From Methylacidiphilum caldifontis (lineage in GTDB: Bacteria > Verrucomicrobiota > Verrucomicrobiia > Methylacidiphilales > Methylacidiphilaceae), in the NCBI RefSeq assembly GCF_017310505.1, contig NZ_CP065957.1, forward strand, positions 1,922,001 to 1,986,000: a stretch of 64,000 bases of DNA. The letters run 5' to 3'. Position 1 is the stretch's first letter, and each line of letters begins with the position of its first letter. Below, piece after piece: positions 53,247 to 61,425 of the stretch. The position numbers and the translations under genes were made by a program. Under the pieces are notes generated by a model. It was not told the DNA's origin, did no database searches, and worked only from the letters and a program-made list of their open reading frames with translations.

Positions 53247-54674
53247 TCATAAAGTTAGCTTTACAGGATTTTTTTCTTTTTTTTCCCTAACTGTAGTGAA
53301 AATTTCTTCGGCTGGGTAGCTTATGATTTCAGAAAGGGTAGGATGATAAAAAGGCATTTTTACAAGGTCTTCAACAGTTCCTTTGAAATACATACATTGG
53401 GATAGTTGATGGATCAACTCCGAGGCATGAGGCCCAATGATCGTTCCAAAGAGAATTTCTCCTGAAGAAGGATCAGCACAAATTTTTACGAAACCCTCTT
53501 CTTTACCTTCAATAATAGCTTTACCATGGTCCCTGAACATATACTTTGCACAGAGCACCTTGCGATTTGAAGGCAATAGCCCCACCATCGCGACTTCAGG
53601 ATCGGTAAAAACAACCTCCATAGTTAAACGCCTTGATACAACATGTGTTGGAGACTTCCCTGCAAGGATTTCGAGTGCATTCTTTGCCGCGACTTCTCCT
53701 TCTTCTCTTGCAATGTGCACTATGCCAAAGTTGGCTGAGGCATCTCCAGCTATGAAGATATGAGGAATAGAGCTCTGCATTTTATCATTGATAGACAAAG
53801 GTTGCATTGAGGTATCAATGCCAATTTTTTCTAGCCCCAGTTTTTCGATGTTAGGTTTTCTTCCAAGAGCATAGAAAATTTCTTCAGAAAAGACTTCAGT
53901 CTTTTTCCCTTTGTGAAGAAAAGAAACTTTTTTTCTTCCCTTTTCTTTTGTTACGGCCTTGATTTGGGTATCGCTAAAAACCGTTATGCCTTCGGATAGA
54001 AAAGATTCTTTGAGACAATCAGAAACTTCCGGGTCGAACGATTTTAAAAGCCTGGGACTACGTTGAACAATCGTTGTTTTGCAACCGAGCCTGGAAAAAA
54101 ACTGGGCGAACTCACATCCCACTGGACCTCCTCCTAAAACGGTCAAGCTTCCAGGAAGTTGGTTAAGCTCTAGTGCGGAGTCGCTTGTGAGGAATCCGGT
54201 TTGTTCTAACCCATCGATAGGCAGGATATCGATGAGTGAACCCGTAGCGATGATAAACGTTTTTGAAGAAATGACTCGTTCTTTAGAGTCAGCTTCTTTG
54301 ATGAGCAGTTCATTGGGATTTATAAAGGAAGCGCTTCCACGATAAAAATCGACGGGCAGAGAAAGAATTTCTTCTTTCCTGTAACGGGCAAATTCTTCGA
54401 TCAAGGTTTTTTTCCTCAACTGGATAGAAGGCATATCCGCAGAGACGCTTCCGACTTTTAATCCAAAACGGTTGGCTCTTCGGATTTCCCAGTAGCGGTT
54501 ACTCGATTCGATAAAAGTTTTTGAAGGCATGCACCCTTTGAGAATACAGAGTCCACTCAGTTTTTCAGCCTTGTCAATCAAGGCGATAGAGATCGGTTCT
54601 TTAGAAGCCAACGATGCAGCAGCAAAACCTGCTGATCCTGCTCCTATAATGGTTAGCTCGTAATGTTTTTTCAT
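53247..54674 (-). CDS. FAD-dependent pyridine nucleotide-disulfide oxidoreductase (dihydrolipoyl dehydrogenase-like)
   Basis: 475 residues. FAD-binding GAGSAGFAAA (residues 11-20), a redox pair C43-x4-C48 in GLCILKGCMPSK, the NAD-binding VLGGGPVGCEFAQFFSRLG, the FAD motif IFIAGDAS and the dimerisation-domain active site YHPTLSEIISYPAEE. Family members include dihydrolipoyl dehydrogenase, mercuric reductase and glutathione reductase; the His-Glu end pattern fits dihydrolipoyl dehydrogenase or a relative. No 2-oxoacid dehydrogenase subunit or metal-resistance gene is adjacent, so the substrate is open. Clustered on the minus strand with cysS. Confidence 0.85.
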   Translation of the reverse strand: MKKHYELTIIGAGSAGFAAASLASKEPISIALIDKAEKLSGLCILKGCMPSKTFIESSNRYWEIRRANRFGLKVGSVSADMPSIQLRKKTLIEEFARYRKEEILSLPVDFYRGSASFINPNELLIKEADSKERVISSKTFIIATGSLIDILPIDGLEQTGFLTSDSALELNQLPGSLTVLGGGPVGCEFAQFFSRLGCKTTIVQRSPRLLKSFDPEVSDCLKESFLSEGITVFSDTQIKAVTKEKGRKKVSFLHKGKKTEVFSEEIFYALGRKPNIEKLGLEKIGIDTSMQPLSINDKMQSSIPHIFIAGDASANFGIVHIAREEGEVAAKNALEILAGKSPTHVVSRRLTMEVVFTDPEVAMVGLLPSNRKVLCAKYMFRDHGKAIIEGKEEGFVKICADPSSGEILFGTIIGPHASELIHQLSQCMYFKGTVEDLVKMPFYHPTLSEIISYPAEEIFTTVREKKEKNPVKLTL

Positions 54675-54690
54675 TTAACTACTTAGTTCT

Positions 54691-55428
54691 TTAGCTCTTT
54701 TCACAAAGGTAAGCGCTTGCTTTATCGGATGGCTCGATGAAAGGGAAAATGGACAAGAAATCGGACAGGCTGGAAAAATTCGCAAAAAGATAATCAGGAT
54801 AGAATTGTTTGAGTTGTTCCTGGCTATATCCACCTGTTGAAACGGCGATCGAAGAAAAACCAGCCGACTTGGCACATAATACGTCATGGGGAGTGTCGCC
54901 GATTACCCAGATATTTTTATTTTCGATGACCGATCCGGTTATTCCCTTAACCAGATCCGCGGCTAACTGGGCCAGATAATTGCGTGATTCATGCAGGTCA
55001 CCAAAAATACCAAAAGAAAAATAAGTCCAAAGCCTGTAATAGGAGAGTTTAATCTGGGCAGCCTTTTTAAAGTTTCCTGTGAGAAGACCCATTTTAACCG
55101 TAGGGATCTGGTCCAAAGTTTTCAGTATGTCTAATATTCCTGGGCAAAGGGTTCCTTTATGATTTTTGGTCATCTCTTCTTGAAGAATTCTAAAATAATG
55201 ATTCCTATAAAGAGAAAGGTTTTTCGAGCTGAAAGGAACAGCACATCTTTTTAAAACTTGCATTGCGATCATGAGGTCAGTTCTACCCCTATAATCTATT
55301 TCGTCTGGGGATAATTCTAGATTATAGAGTTCCTTGATGGTGCGAAAAATGGCTATTACCCCAGAGCCACCGGTCTGTATAAGGGTCCCATCAATATCCC
55401 ATAGAAAGATATATTTTGTTTTCTTCAT
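54691..55428 (-). CDS. HAD-superfamily hydrolase (phosphoglycolate-phosphatase-like)
   Basis: 245 residues. Motif I WDIDGTLIQTGG carries the nucleophile Asp and the acid/base Asp; motif II VGLLTGNFKK, motif III K, and motif IV VIGDTPHDVLCAKSAGFSSIAVSTGGYS. A cap domain is seen between residues 15 and 85. This is the pattern of beta-PGM/phosphoglycolate phosphatase-type HADs. In a Calvin-cycle organism phosphoglycolate removal is a reasonable role but other small phosphates are possible. Placed between fabI and the flavoprotein, 16-37 bases apart, in one strand-wise run. Confidence 0.8.
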   Translation of the reverse strand: MKKTKYIFLWDIDGTLIQTGGSGVIAIFRTIKELYNLELSPDEIDYRGRTDLMIAMQVLKRCAVPFSSKNLSLYRNHYFRILQEEMTKNHKGTLCPGILDILKTLDQIPTVKMGLLTGNFKKAAQIKLSYYRLWTYFSFGIFGDLHESRNYLAQLAADLVKGITGSVIENKNIWVIGDTPHDVLCAKSAGFSSIAVSTGGYSQEQLKQFYPDYLFANFSSLSDFLSIFPFIEPSDKASAYLCEKS

Positions 55429-55465
55429 GAAAAGAACGCTTTAGGGAGGCAACAAAGCCCTGGCT

Positions 55466-56251
55466 TTAAAAGCCCATTATGGAATAACCACAATCGATAT
55501 AAATGGTTTGGCCCGTAATGGCTCTTGAATCGTCTTTGGCAAGGAATAACGCGGCAGAAGCCACATCCGAGGCTTCGGTATTTTTCCCAAGGGGAGATTT
55601 TGATGCACATTCTTTTAAAAATTTTGTAAATCCAGTTATTCCCCGTGCAGCCAGGGTATTGATTGGACCAGGACTTAAGGCGTTGACCCGAATCCCATCC
55701 TTACCTAATTCATAGGCTAGGTACCGGACGGCAGATTCAAGGGCAGCCTTTGCCGGTCCCATGATTTTATAGTTTGAAATGACTTTTTCTGACCCGTAAT
55801 AAGACAAAGTTAAAATACTGCCTCCATCCGAAAATAAAGCTTTGGCTTCCCTGGCAAGGGCTAGAAGGGAATAAACGCTGATTTCGAAAGTTTTTAAAAA
55901 ATCCTGTCGGGAGGTTTCGTAGAAATTTTTTTCAAGGGCTTCCTTGGGTGCAAAAGCGATGGAGTGCAACAAAATATGTATTTTGGGAAAATGTTCCCTT
56001 GTTTTTGAAAAAAACTGGATGATCTGATCTTCATCGGTTACGTCGCAGGGATAAGCCAGAGGAGGATTCTCTCCACTAAGCTCAGAAAGAAGATCTTCAA
56101 CCGATTTTTTCAGTCTCTCTCCCTGGTATCCAATGATCAAGTTTGCTCCGGCTTCATGCCACGCTTTGGCAATTGCCCAGGCAATACTCCACTTATTAGC
56201 GATACCAAATACAAGGGCATTCTTTCCTGATAAAGGCTTGTCCATCGTCAT
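55466..56251 (-). CDS. fabI: Enoyl-ACP reductase (NADH), FabI
   Basis: Last reducing step of fatty-acid elongation. About 261 residues from ATG 56251 (an ATG two codons later and TTG at 56281 are alternatives; no clear ribosome-binding site). The SDR-like fold shows GKNALVFGIANKWSIAWAIA (the FabI NAD site), HSIAFAPKEALE, and the catalytic Tyr-x6-Lys in YKIMGPAKAALE. The C-terminal RAITGQTIYIDCGYSIMGF is normal. Leads a minus-strand run with a HAD gene 37 bases later. Consistent with acc genes nearby. Confidence 0.94.
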   Translation of the reverse strand: MTMDKPLSGKNALVFGIANKWSIAWAIAKAWHEAGANLIIGYQGERLKKSVEDLLSELSGENPPLAYPCDVTDEDQIIQFFSKTREHFPKIHILLHSIAFAPKEALEKNFYETSRQDFLKTFEISVYSLLALAREAKALFSDGGSILTLSYYGSEKVISNYKIMGPAKAALESAVRYLAYELGKDGIRVNALSPGPINTLAARGITGFTKFLKECASKSPLGKNTEASDVASAALFLAKDDSRAITGQTIYIDCGYSIMGF

Positions 56252-56281
56252 AGTGTTTTTAAATGAAGAAAACAGAATCAA

Positions 56282-56678
56282 AGATAAAGAGCAAATTTTA
56301 AATTAGCTCCAAAGATCTTCATTGATGAGAAAAGCTATAAATGGGCTAATATAAGGATTATCCCATTTTATAAAAAAATCTTCTTAAGGTTCATTTTTCT
56401 TAAAAAAACCGAAAAGATAGAAAAAAAGTAAGTCTTAAAAAGCAGATAAGTAGGTTATATTATAAAAACATCTTGTGGCTCTTTTTTATCAGCAAATAAT
56501 TTGATGTTATAAATAGAAGATCTTCTTTTTTTATGTCGAATATTTCAATAGCTTTTACATACAAGCTCATTCAATACGTTTATAATTGTCAATTGCTTTA
56601 TTTTTCTTTAAAAAAATCGATGAGTAATTGAATTATATAATGAGGATCCAAAAGGTTGAGCCACACAGCTCATAAAGA
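56282..56678. other. Divergent AT-rich intergenic region between fabI and the glycosyltransferase fusion
   Basis: 397 bases, very AT-rich, no gene found. Should contain both divergent promoters; many TATAAT-like hexamers occur by base composition alone, so I call none. Confidence 0.5.
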
Positions 56679-58616
56679 ATGAAACGCATACTTATTCTTA
56701 CCGCTGGCTTTGGCGAAGGTCATAATACAGCGGCTCGAAACATCCAGGAGGCAATCGAACATCTGGAGCCGGATAAAGCTCTTGTTGACCGCATCGATCT
56801 ATTTGATTCCTGTTATGGAAAGTTCAGTGATCTTTTGCGTCAAGGGTATCTTACCGCCATTAATCGAGCCCCCATCATATGGAGGGGGATCTATTCTATT
56901 TTCGATCGGACAACTTTTATTGAAGATGTCCTTGTTGCCTTTGCTAAGATGAAGCAAGCCTTGGATTGGTTGTTAAGGGAAATGCAGCCTGATGTCGTAT
57001 TATCTACCTATCCTTTTTATAATTTTTTAATCGATGAAATATTTAAAGATGGAAAGGAAAAAAATTTTGTTCAAATCACGGTTATAACCGACTCGATTAC
57101 GGTCAACTCTTTTTGGTATAGGAGTTGGAGTGACTATTATATTGTACCTAATGCCGATACCGCTGCTATTTTGAAATCAGTGGGTATAGCTGAACATCGG
57201 ATCCTTGAATATGGTTTTCCTGTCCAGCTTGAATTTTTGGAATCAACTCAAAATGGGCTTTCTTTAGAAGAAATAAATCGGCCAAAAATTTTATACATTA
57301 TTAATTCGGGAAGAAAAAAGGCGGCCAAGATTATTGAACAGCTTCTTTTAAGGAAACATTGGCAGTCGACAATTGTTGTGGGTAAAGATCAAAAACTGTT
57401 CTATACCGTGGCTGATCAAGTCAAGGGATTTGAAGAACGCGTCGAGGTATTGGGCTGGACAAACAAGATCCCCGAGCTGTTGCTCAATCATCATGTCGTG
57501 ATTAGCAAAGCGGGAGGAGCAACGGTCCAGGAAGCCATTGCAGCTTGTTGTCCCATGATTATTCCTCAAGTTGTGCCTGGACAAGAAGAAGGTAATTATG
57601 AACTATTGCGCAGGTATGAAGTAGCTTGTTTTGCTGAAAAACCTGCAGATATTGGACTTGCGCTTGAATATCTTTTCGAAAATGAGGCTCAAAAATGGAA
57701 ACAGTTAAAGAATAATCTTAGAAAAATTAGCAAACCGGATAGTTCACTTAAAATCGCTCGTTTTGTCCTGGATCAATCGCTGCTTGAGACCGTTCCTTCA
57801 AGAGTCTTTCATTTCCCTGCGGGAAAGTTAACTGACATAAACTTTTCGGTGCTGAAATCACAAGGCTCTCAAGCCCTGTTATGTGATTTTCATATCCATT
57901 CAACCTATTCTGACGGAAGGCTCTCCATTAGCGAGATTGTTGATTTTTATGGACAGAGAGGATTTGATTGTATCTGTGTGACTGATCACCTTGTCGATAG
58001 GAAAAGATTGATTGGTAAATTTTGTGAACTCACAGGCCTCGTTCTGACCCCAACCAAAGTCGGTGAATATTTTGACACGATAGAGAAAGAAAAGAAAAGA
58101 GCATGGAAGAAGTATGGGATGATTCTTTTCTGTGGAATAGAATTTAACAAGGATGGGTATAGCCCTAAGACATCAGCCCATCTCTTAGGAATTGATCTGA
58201 AGAGCCCAATAGATCCCTGTTTATCGTTAAAAGAAATTATAGCTGAAATTCATAAACAAAACGCTTTAGCTGTAGCTTCCCATCCCCATGTTTTCCAGAG
58301 TGTTTGGGGGCCTAACACTCTTTTTTTGTGGGAAAACCAGCAAGAATATGCCCCGTTACTTGATGCTTGGGAAGTAGCCAATAGGTACGATCTTTTTTCT
58401 CCTGTCGGTCTTAAGAAACTGCCTTTTATTGCCAACAGTGATTTTCATAAACCTAAGCATATCTATTCCTGGAAAACAATCTTGCATTGCCCCAAGGATC
58501 CTGAAGAGATTAAAGAATGTATTCGATCCAATAGAAATGTGGCTATCACCCTTTACAGGGATCACAAGTTTGGTGCAATTTTCCAGAAGAATGTGTCGGA
58601 GTTAGAAATAGCTTAA
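56679..58616 (+). CDS. Glycosyltransferase (MGDG synthase/UgtP-like) fused to a PHP domain
   Basis: 645 residues, two modules. Residues 1-375 resemble the MGDG synthase/processive diacylglycerol glucosyltransferase family: an N-terminal LTAGFGEGHNTAARNI, and the UDP-sugar C-domain LLNHHVVISKAGGATVQEAIAACCPMIIPQVVPGQEEGN. Residues about 405-640 are a PHP phosphoesterase domain with CDFHIHSTYSDGRLS (HxH), ICVTDH, GIEFNKDG, ASHPHVF and NSDFHKP, all the expected metal ligands in order. Transfer of sugar to a lipid acceptor is likely for the first; the PHP domain may hydrolyse a phosphoester of the same pathway, but I do not know the substrate. One continuous frame. Confidence 0.85.
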   Translation: MKRILILTAGFGEGHNTAARNIQEAIEHLEPDKALVDRIDLFDSCYGKFSDLLRQGYLTAINRAPIIWRGIYSIFDRTTFIEDVLVAFAKMKQALDWLLREMQPDVVLSTYPFYNFLIDEIFKDGKEKNFVQITVITDSITVNSFWYRSWSDYYIVPNADTAAILKSVGIAEHRILEYGFPVQLEFLESTQNGLSLEEINRPKILYIINSGRKKAAKIIEQLLLRKHWQSTIVVGKDQKLFYTVADQVKGFEERVEVLGWTNKIPELLLNHHVVISKAGGATVQEAIAACCPMIIPQVVPGQEEGNYELLRRYEVACFAEKPADIGLALEYLFENEAQKWKQLKNNLRKISKPDSSLKIARFVLDQSLLETVPSRVFHFPAGKLTDINFSVLKSQGSQALLCDFHIHSTYSDGRLSISEIVDFYGQRGFDCICVTDHLVDRKRLIGKFCELTGLVLTPTKVGEYFDTIEKEKKRAWKKYGMILFCGIEFNKDGYSPKTSAHLLGIDLKSPIDPCLSLKEIIAEIHKQNALAVASHPHVFQSVWGPNTLFLWENQQEYAPLLDAWEVANRYDLFSPVGLKKLPFIANSDFHKPKHIYSWKTILHCPKDPEEIKECIRSNRNVAITLYRDHKFGAIFQKNVSELEIA

Positions 58617-58622
58617 AGATTG

Positions 58623-59627
58623 ATGAATGGTTCGGAGTGTACCTATTGCAAGCTGAGTTGTGATCCTGTAGAAAATTTGCTCTTAAGGCTTTTGCTATCT
58701 GAAAAGGAGGAAAGGTTTTCGTTTCGAACTCTTTTGAGTGCTATAGGTTCCAATGAAAAAGAAATTTGGGATAGTCTTTGTTCCTTGGAATCCAAGGGAT
58801 TTTTGATGAGTTATTCTCCTCTCCGAGGTTTTGCGATTACCGAACCTTTGCCCGATTTCTTTCATCCAGCAGAAGTTCAATTCATTCTCGAAAGAATGAA
58901 CGGTTATATCAATTGGAGAGCAGAAATTTTTGAAGTTATCGATTCAACCAGTGACGAGGTTCTACGCAGGGGAAAAAGAGGGGAAAAAGAAGGACTTGTA
59001 GTCATCTCGGACAAGCAATTGCAGGGGAGGGGAAGACAGGGAAGATCGTGGGAGTCTTCTTCATCTCTTGGTCTTTATATGACATTGCTTTTAGAACCTC
59101 GCTTTCAGCCCATCATTCCTCAACAGTTTGCGATTATGAGTTCTCTTTCTGTGGTTGAAGCTTTAAAGGGTATGGGATTGGAGAATGTGGGTATAAAATG
59201 GCCTAACGATATTATGGTCGATTCAAGAAAGCTTGGAGGCATTCTTATTGAGACAGACTATGGGGCAGCTGGCAAGAGGTTTGTCGCCATCGGCATTGGT
59301 ATAAATGTGAATCATAAAAAACATCAGTTTTCAAAACCATTGCAAAAAAAAGCGACATCCATTTACATGGAAACAGGCCAAACCCAAAGAAGGATAGAAG
59401 TTATGGCCGAGGTATTAAGAAGGATCGATCATAATTACAGGTTATCCTTTTCTGAAGTCAAAGAGAAATGGATAATGCAGATGGTTAACCTGGATCAAAA
59501 AATAGAAATTGAGGAGAGGGGACAGAAAATTAAAGGAAGGATACGGGGAGTTGCAGAAATGGGTTGGCTGATTGTTGAAAAAGAAGATGGGTCAATCCAG
59601 AAGGTTTTTTCGGCAGGAACCTTTTAG
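58623..59627 (+). CDS. birA: Biotin-[acetyl-CoA-carboxylase] ligase BirA
   Basis: Attaches biotin to AccB. About 334 residues from ATG 58623; a TTG lies one codon earlier. The N-terminal helical part may be a winged-helix DNA-binding domain (residues about 18-85: FRTLLSAIGSNEKEIWDSLCSLESKGFL), consistent with a bifunctional BirA repressor, but the HTH is weak by eye. The catalytic core has GRGRQGRSWES, the biotinyl-AMP loop, then IKWPNDIMV and KLGGILIET, and a C-terminal SH3-like segment. It begins seven bases after the fusion gene, so they are cotranscribed. Confidence 0.93.
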   Translation: MNGSECTYCKLSCDPVENLLLRLLLSEKEERFSFRTLLSAIGSNEKEIWDSLCSLESKGFLMSYSPLRGFAITEPLPDFFHPAEVQFILERMNGYINWRAEIFEVIDSTSDEVLRRGKRGEKEGLVVISDKQLQGRGRQGRSWESSSSLGLYMTLLLEPRFQPIIPQQFAIMSSLSVVEALKGMGLENVGIKWPNDIMVDSRKLGGILIETDYGAAGKRFVAIGIGINVNHKKHQFSKPLQKKATSIYMETGQTQRRIEVMAEVLRRIDHNYRLSFSEVKEKWIMQMVNLDQKIEIEERGQKIKGRIRGVAEMGWLIVEKEDGSIQKVFSAGTF

Positions 59628-59722
59628 CTGTTAATAGCTGGATTTTAAAAATAAACAAAAAACCTATCCAAAAAAAGAAAAAATACTCTTTTTTAATTTC
59701 TAGAATGAGTTAGAATGAAACT

Positions 59723-59881
59723 ATGGTTGCCAATCCCAAGAGATGGCCAGGTCCTGGTGGGGGAGATCCAGGAGGGAGATGGGATAAAGAAAACAAAGTA
59801 ATAATTTTTATATTTTTATTTTTGTTTGGTCTTTACATGGCGGCTTTGTTTTTCCGAATATGGAGAGCATTCGGTTGGTGA
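59723..59881 (+). CDS. Small membrane protein (52 residues)
   Basis: A 53-codon frame that is short but looks real. The N-terminal part is Gly/Pro-rich and polar (WPGPGGGDPGGRW), followed by KENK and one long transmembrane helix (VIIFIFLFLFGLYMAALFF) with a positive tail RIWRAFGW. It lies between birA and the metallo-beta-lactamase gene on the same strand, in a stretch otherwise without a gene. It has no strong Shine-Dalgarno (GAAACT precedes). I know no family for it; whether it is translated is unproven. Confidence 0.45.
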   Translation: MVANPKRWPGPGGGDPGGRWDKENKVIIFIFLFLFGLYMAALFFRIWRAFGW

Positions 59882-59966
59882 AGGTCTAAAAAATCGATTT
59901 ATAAGTAGCTTTTTTGAAATCGTTCCAGGGTTTTTTCAGAACTCAAAGTCAAAGGAGAACAGCTAT

Positions 59967-60782
59967 ATGATTCCATTAGAAGATAACTATACCGATGTTA
60001 TTGGAAAAGCACAAAGGGGGCTTAATCTTTCCGATAGTTTGCTTGCGGAAAAAGCAAAAGTATCTGTTGAACAGCTTCGAAAAGTAAAGGAGGGAGAACC
60101 GATTGATGAAATTTTAGAAAAAATTGCTCCTGTTTTGGGTTTAGGAAAGAAAGCCCTTCTTGATCTAGCCAAAGGACTGTACTATCCCCAAGATCGGGGT
60201 ATAATCCCGGGTTTATTTCATTTCAATACAAGATGGGAAGATATGACAGTAAACAGCTATCTTGTTTGGGATACAACCACAAAGGAGGCGGCGGTTTTTG
60301 ATACGGGTGGAAATTGTACCGAAATGCTCGATGCAATCAAGGTCCATGGATTGCACGTAAAATATATCTTTCTTACCCATACCCATGCTGATCATATTGC
60401 CGAGCTGGGAAGGCTGAAACGAGCCGTCGGGGCTCCGGCCTATTGTTGTGAGCTCGAAATGATATCTGGAACTGAACCTTTTAGTCCAGGAAAGGAATTT
60501 CAACTGTCCCATCTTTCTATCCGATCATTTCTTACAAATGGTCATTCTCCAGGTGGAGTGTCTTATTATATTACCGGGGGAGAACATAAGTTTGTGATTG
60601 TCGGCGATTCGATTTTTGCAGGATCCATGGGAGGTGGAAACTATTCCTATTCCGATGCCCTGAAGAACAATAAAGAAAAAATTTTAACTTTACCCGACGA
60701 CACGATCATTTGTCCTGGTCATGGTCCGCTGACTACGGTAGGTGAAGAAAAGATTCACAATCCATTTTTTGCTTTTAGTTAA
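59967..60782 (+). CDS. Metallo-beta-lactamase-fold hydrolase with an N-terminal HTH-like segment
   Basis: 271 residues from ATG 59967, chosen because AAAGGAG lies nine bases upstream; the open frame reaches 59826 but overlaps the small membrane gene. Residues 1-60 look like a helix-turn-helix of the XRE kind (DVIGKAQRGLNLSDSLLAEKAKVSVEQLRKVKEG). The rest is an MBL fold: HTHADH near 138-143 (HxHxDH), HSPGGVSYYI with the next His, VIVGDSIFAG with the bridging Asp, and CPGHGP with the last His. It resembles glyoxalase II or persulfide/quorum-type hydrolases; the exact substrate is unknown. HTH plus MBL in one short protein is an odd mix. Confidence 0.8.
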   Translation: MIPLEDNYTDVIGKAQRGLNLSDSLLAEKAKVSVEQLRKVKEGEPIDEILEKIAPVLGLGKKALLDLAKGLYYPQDRGIIPGLFHFNTRWEDMTVNSYLVWDTTTKEAAVFDTGGNCTEMLDAIKVHGLHVKYIFLTHTHADHIAELGRLKRAVGAPAYCCELEMISGTEPFSPGKEFQLSHLSIRSFLTNGHSPGGVSYYITGGEHKFVIVGDSIFAGSMGGGNYSYSDALKNNKEKILTLPDDTIICPGHGPLTTVGEEKIHNPFFAFS

Positions 60783-60882
60783 AAGCTAAGATATGGAATT
60801 ATGCATTGGATATTCGATAAGTTTTTCCTTAATGATAAGGTAAGGAAAAAAATAACCTAAAAAAAATTAAAAAGGAGGTAAA

Positions 60883-61323
60883 ATGAAACTTGTTCCATTG
60901 ATTGGTTCTGGTGTTGCCGGTCCACTAGGCGTTCTACATTTGCCAAGGATGTGGCTCAAATGTATTCTGGCAGCTAAGGGCATGCTTGCTGATGGTTATC
61001 CCGATCTGGGTAAAGGATTCGATGCGATGACCATGGCAGCACTCAATCTTACCGAAGAAGAAACAAGAAATTATATTAGGACTAATTTGCCCAGTTACAT
61101 TGAGTTTGAAAACTGGATTGTCCAGAAAAACGGAGGTAAGATCGATGGGGCAAAGGTAGCTGCTCACAACAGGGCAGTGCTACAGTATCATCATGATGAA
61201 GAAACCAAAAAAGCCATTCTTTCAGAAGCTGGCTTGAAAGATGACGGATCATTGCCTGATGCCGTTAACCTCAATGCTATAGATGATTATACCTGTTTCC
61301 ATAAGTGGTTGAAGTCCCAGTAA
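60883..61323 (+). CDS. DUF5069-family protein
   Basis: 146 residues, with the strong Shine-Dalgarno AAAGGAGGT six bases before ATG. Sequence features include GVLHLPRMWLKCILAAKG, GYPDLGKGFDAMTMAALNL and YIEFENWIVQKNG, and a late AIDDYTCFHKWL, which resemble DUF5069 proteins common in Verrucomicrobia and relatives. No catalytic motif is recognised. It ends a plus-strand group that starts at 56679 and is closed by a strong terminator. The strong ribosome-binding site suggests high expression. Confidence 0.75.
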   Translation: MKLVPLIGSGVAGPLGVLHLPRMWLKCILAAKGMLADGYPDLGKGFDAMTMAALNLTEEETRNYIRTNLPSYIEFENWIVQKNGGKIDGAKVAAHNRAVLQYHHDEETKKAILSEAGLKDDGSLPDAVNLNAIDDYTCFHKWLKSQ

Positions 61324-61338
61324 TAGACTTAACCCTTT

Positions 61339-61373
61339 AAAGGCTAAGAGATTTTTTTCTCTTAGCCTTTTTT
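61339..61373 (+). terminator. Strong intrinsic terminator
   Basis: A perfect 13-bp stem (AAAGGCTAAGAGA paired with TCTCTTAGCCTTT) around a 6-base T loop, followed by more Ts. It ends the DUF5069 gene and separates it from the metal transporter. Confidence 0.9.
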
Positions 61374-61394
61374 ATTTTCTGTTTTATCCTATAC

Positions 61395-61410
61395 TAATAA
61401 TTCATTATCA
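61395..61410. promoter_or_regulatory. Candidate Fur/Zur-type operator upstream of the metal transporter
   Basis: AATAATTCATTATC carries GATAAT/ATTATT half-sites in inverted orientation, similar in plan to Fur-family boxes, and lies 16 bases before the transporter ATG, between the terminator and the gene. AT-rich context weakens it. Confidence 0.3.
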
Positions 61411-61425
61411 GTTTGTCGACTGCTC

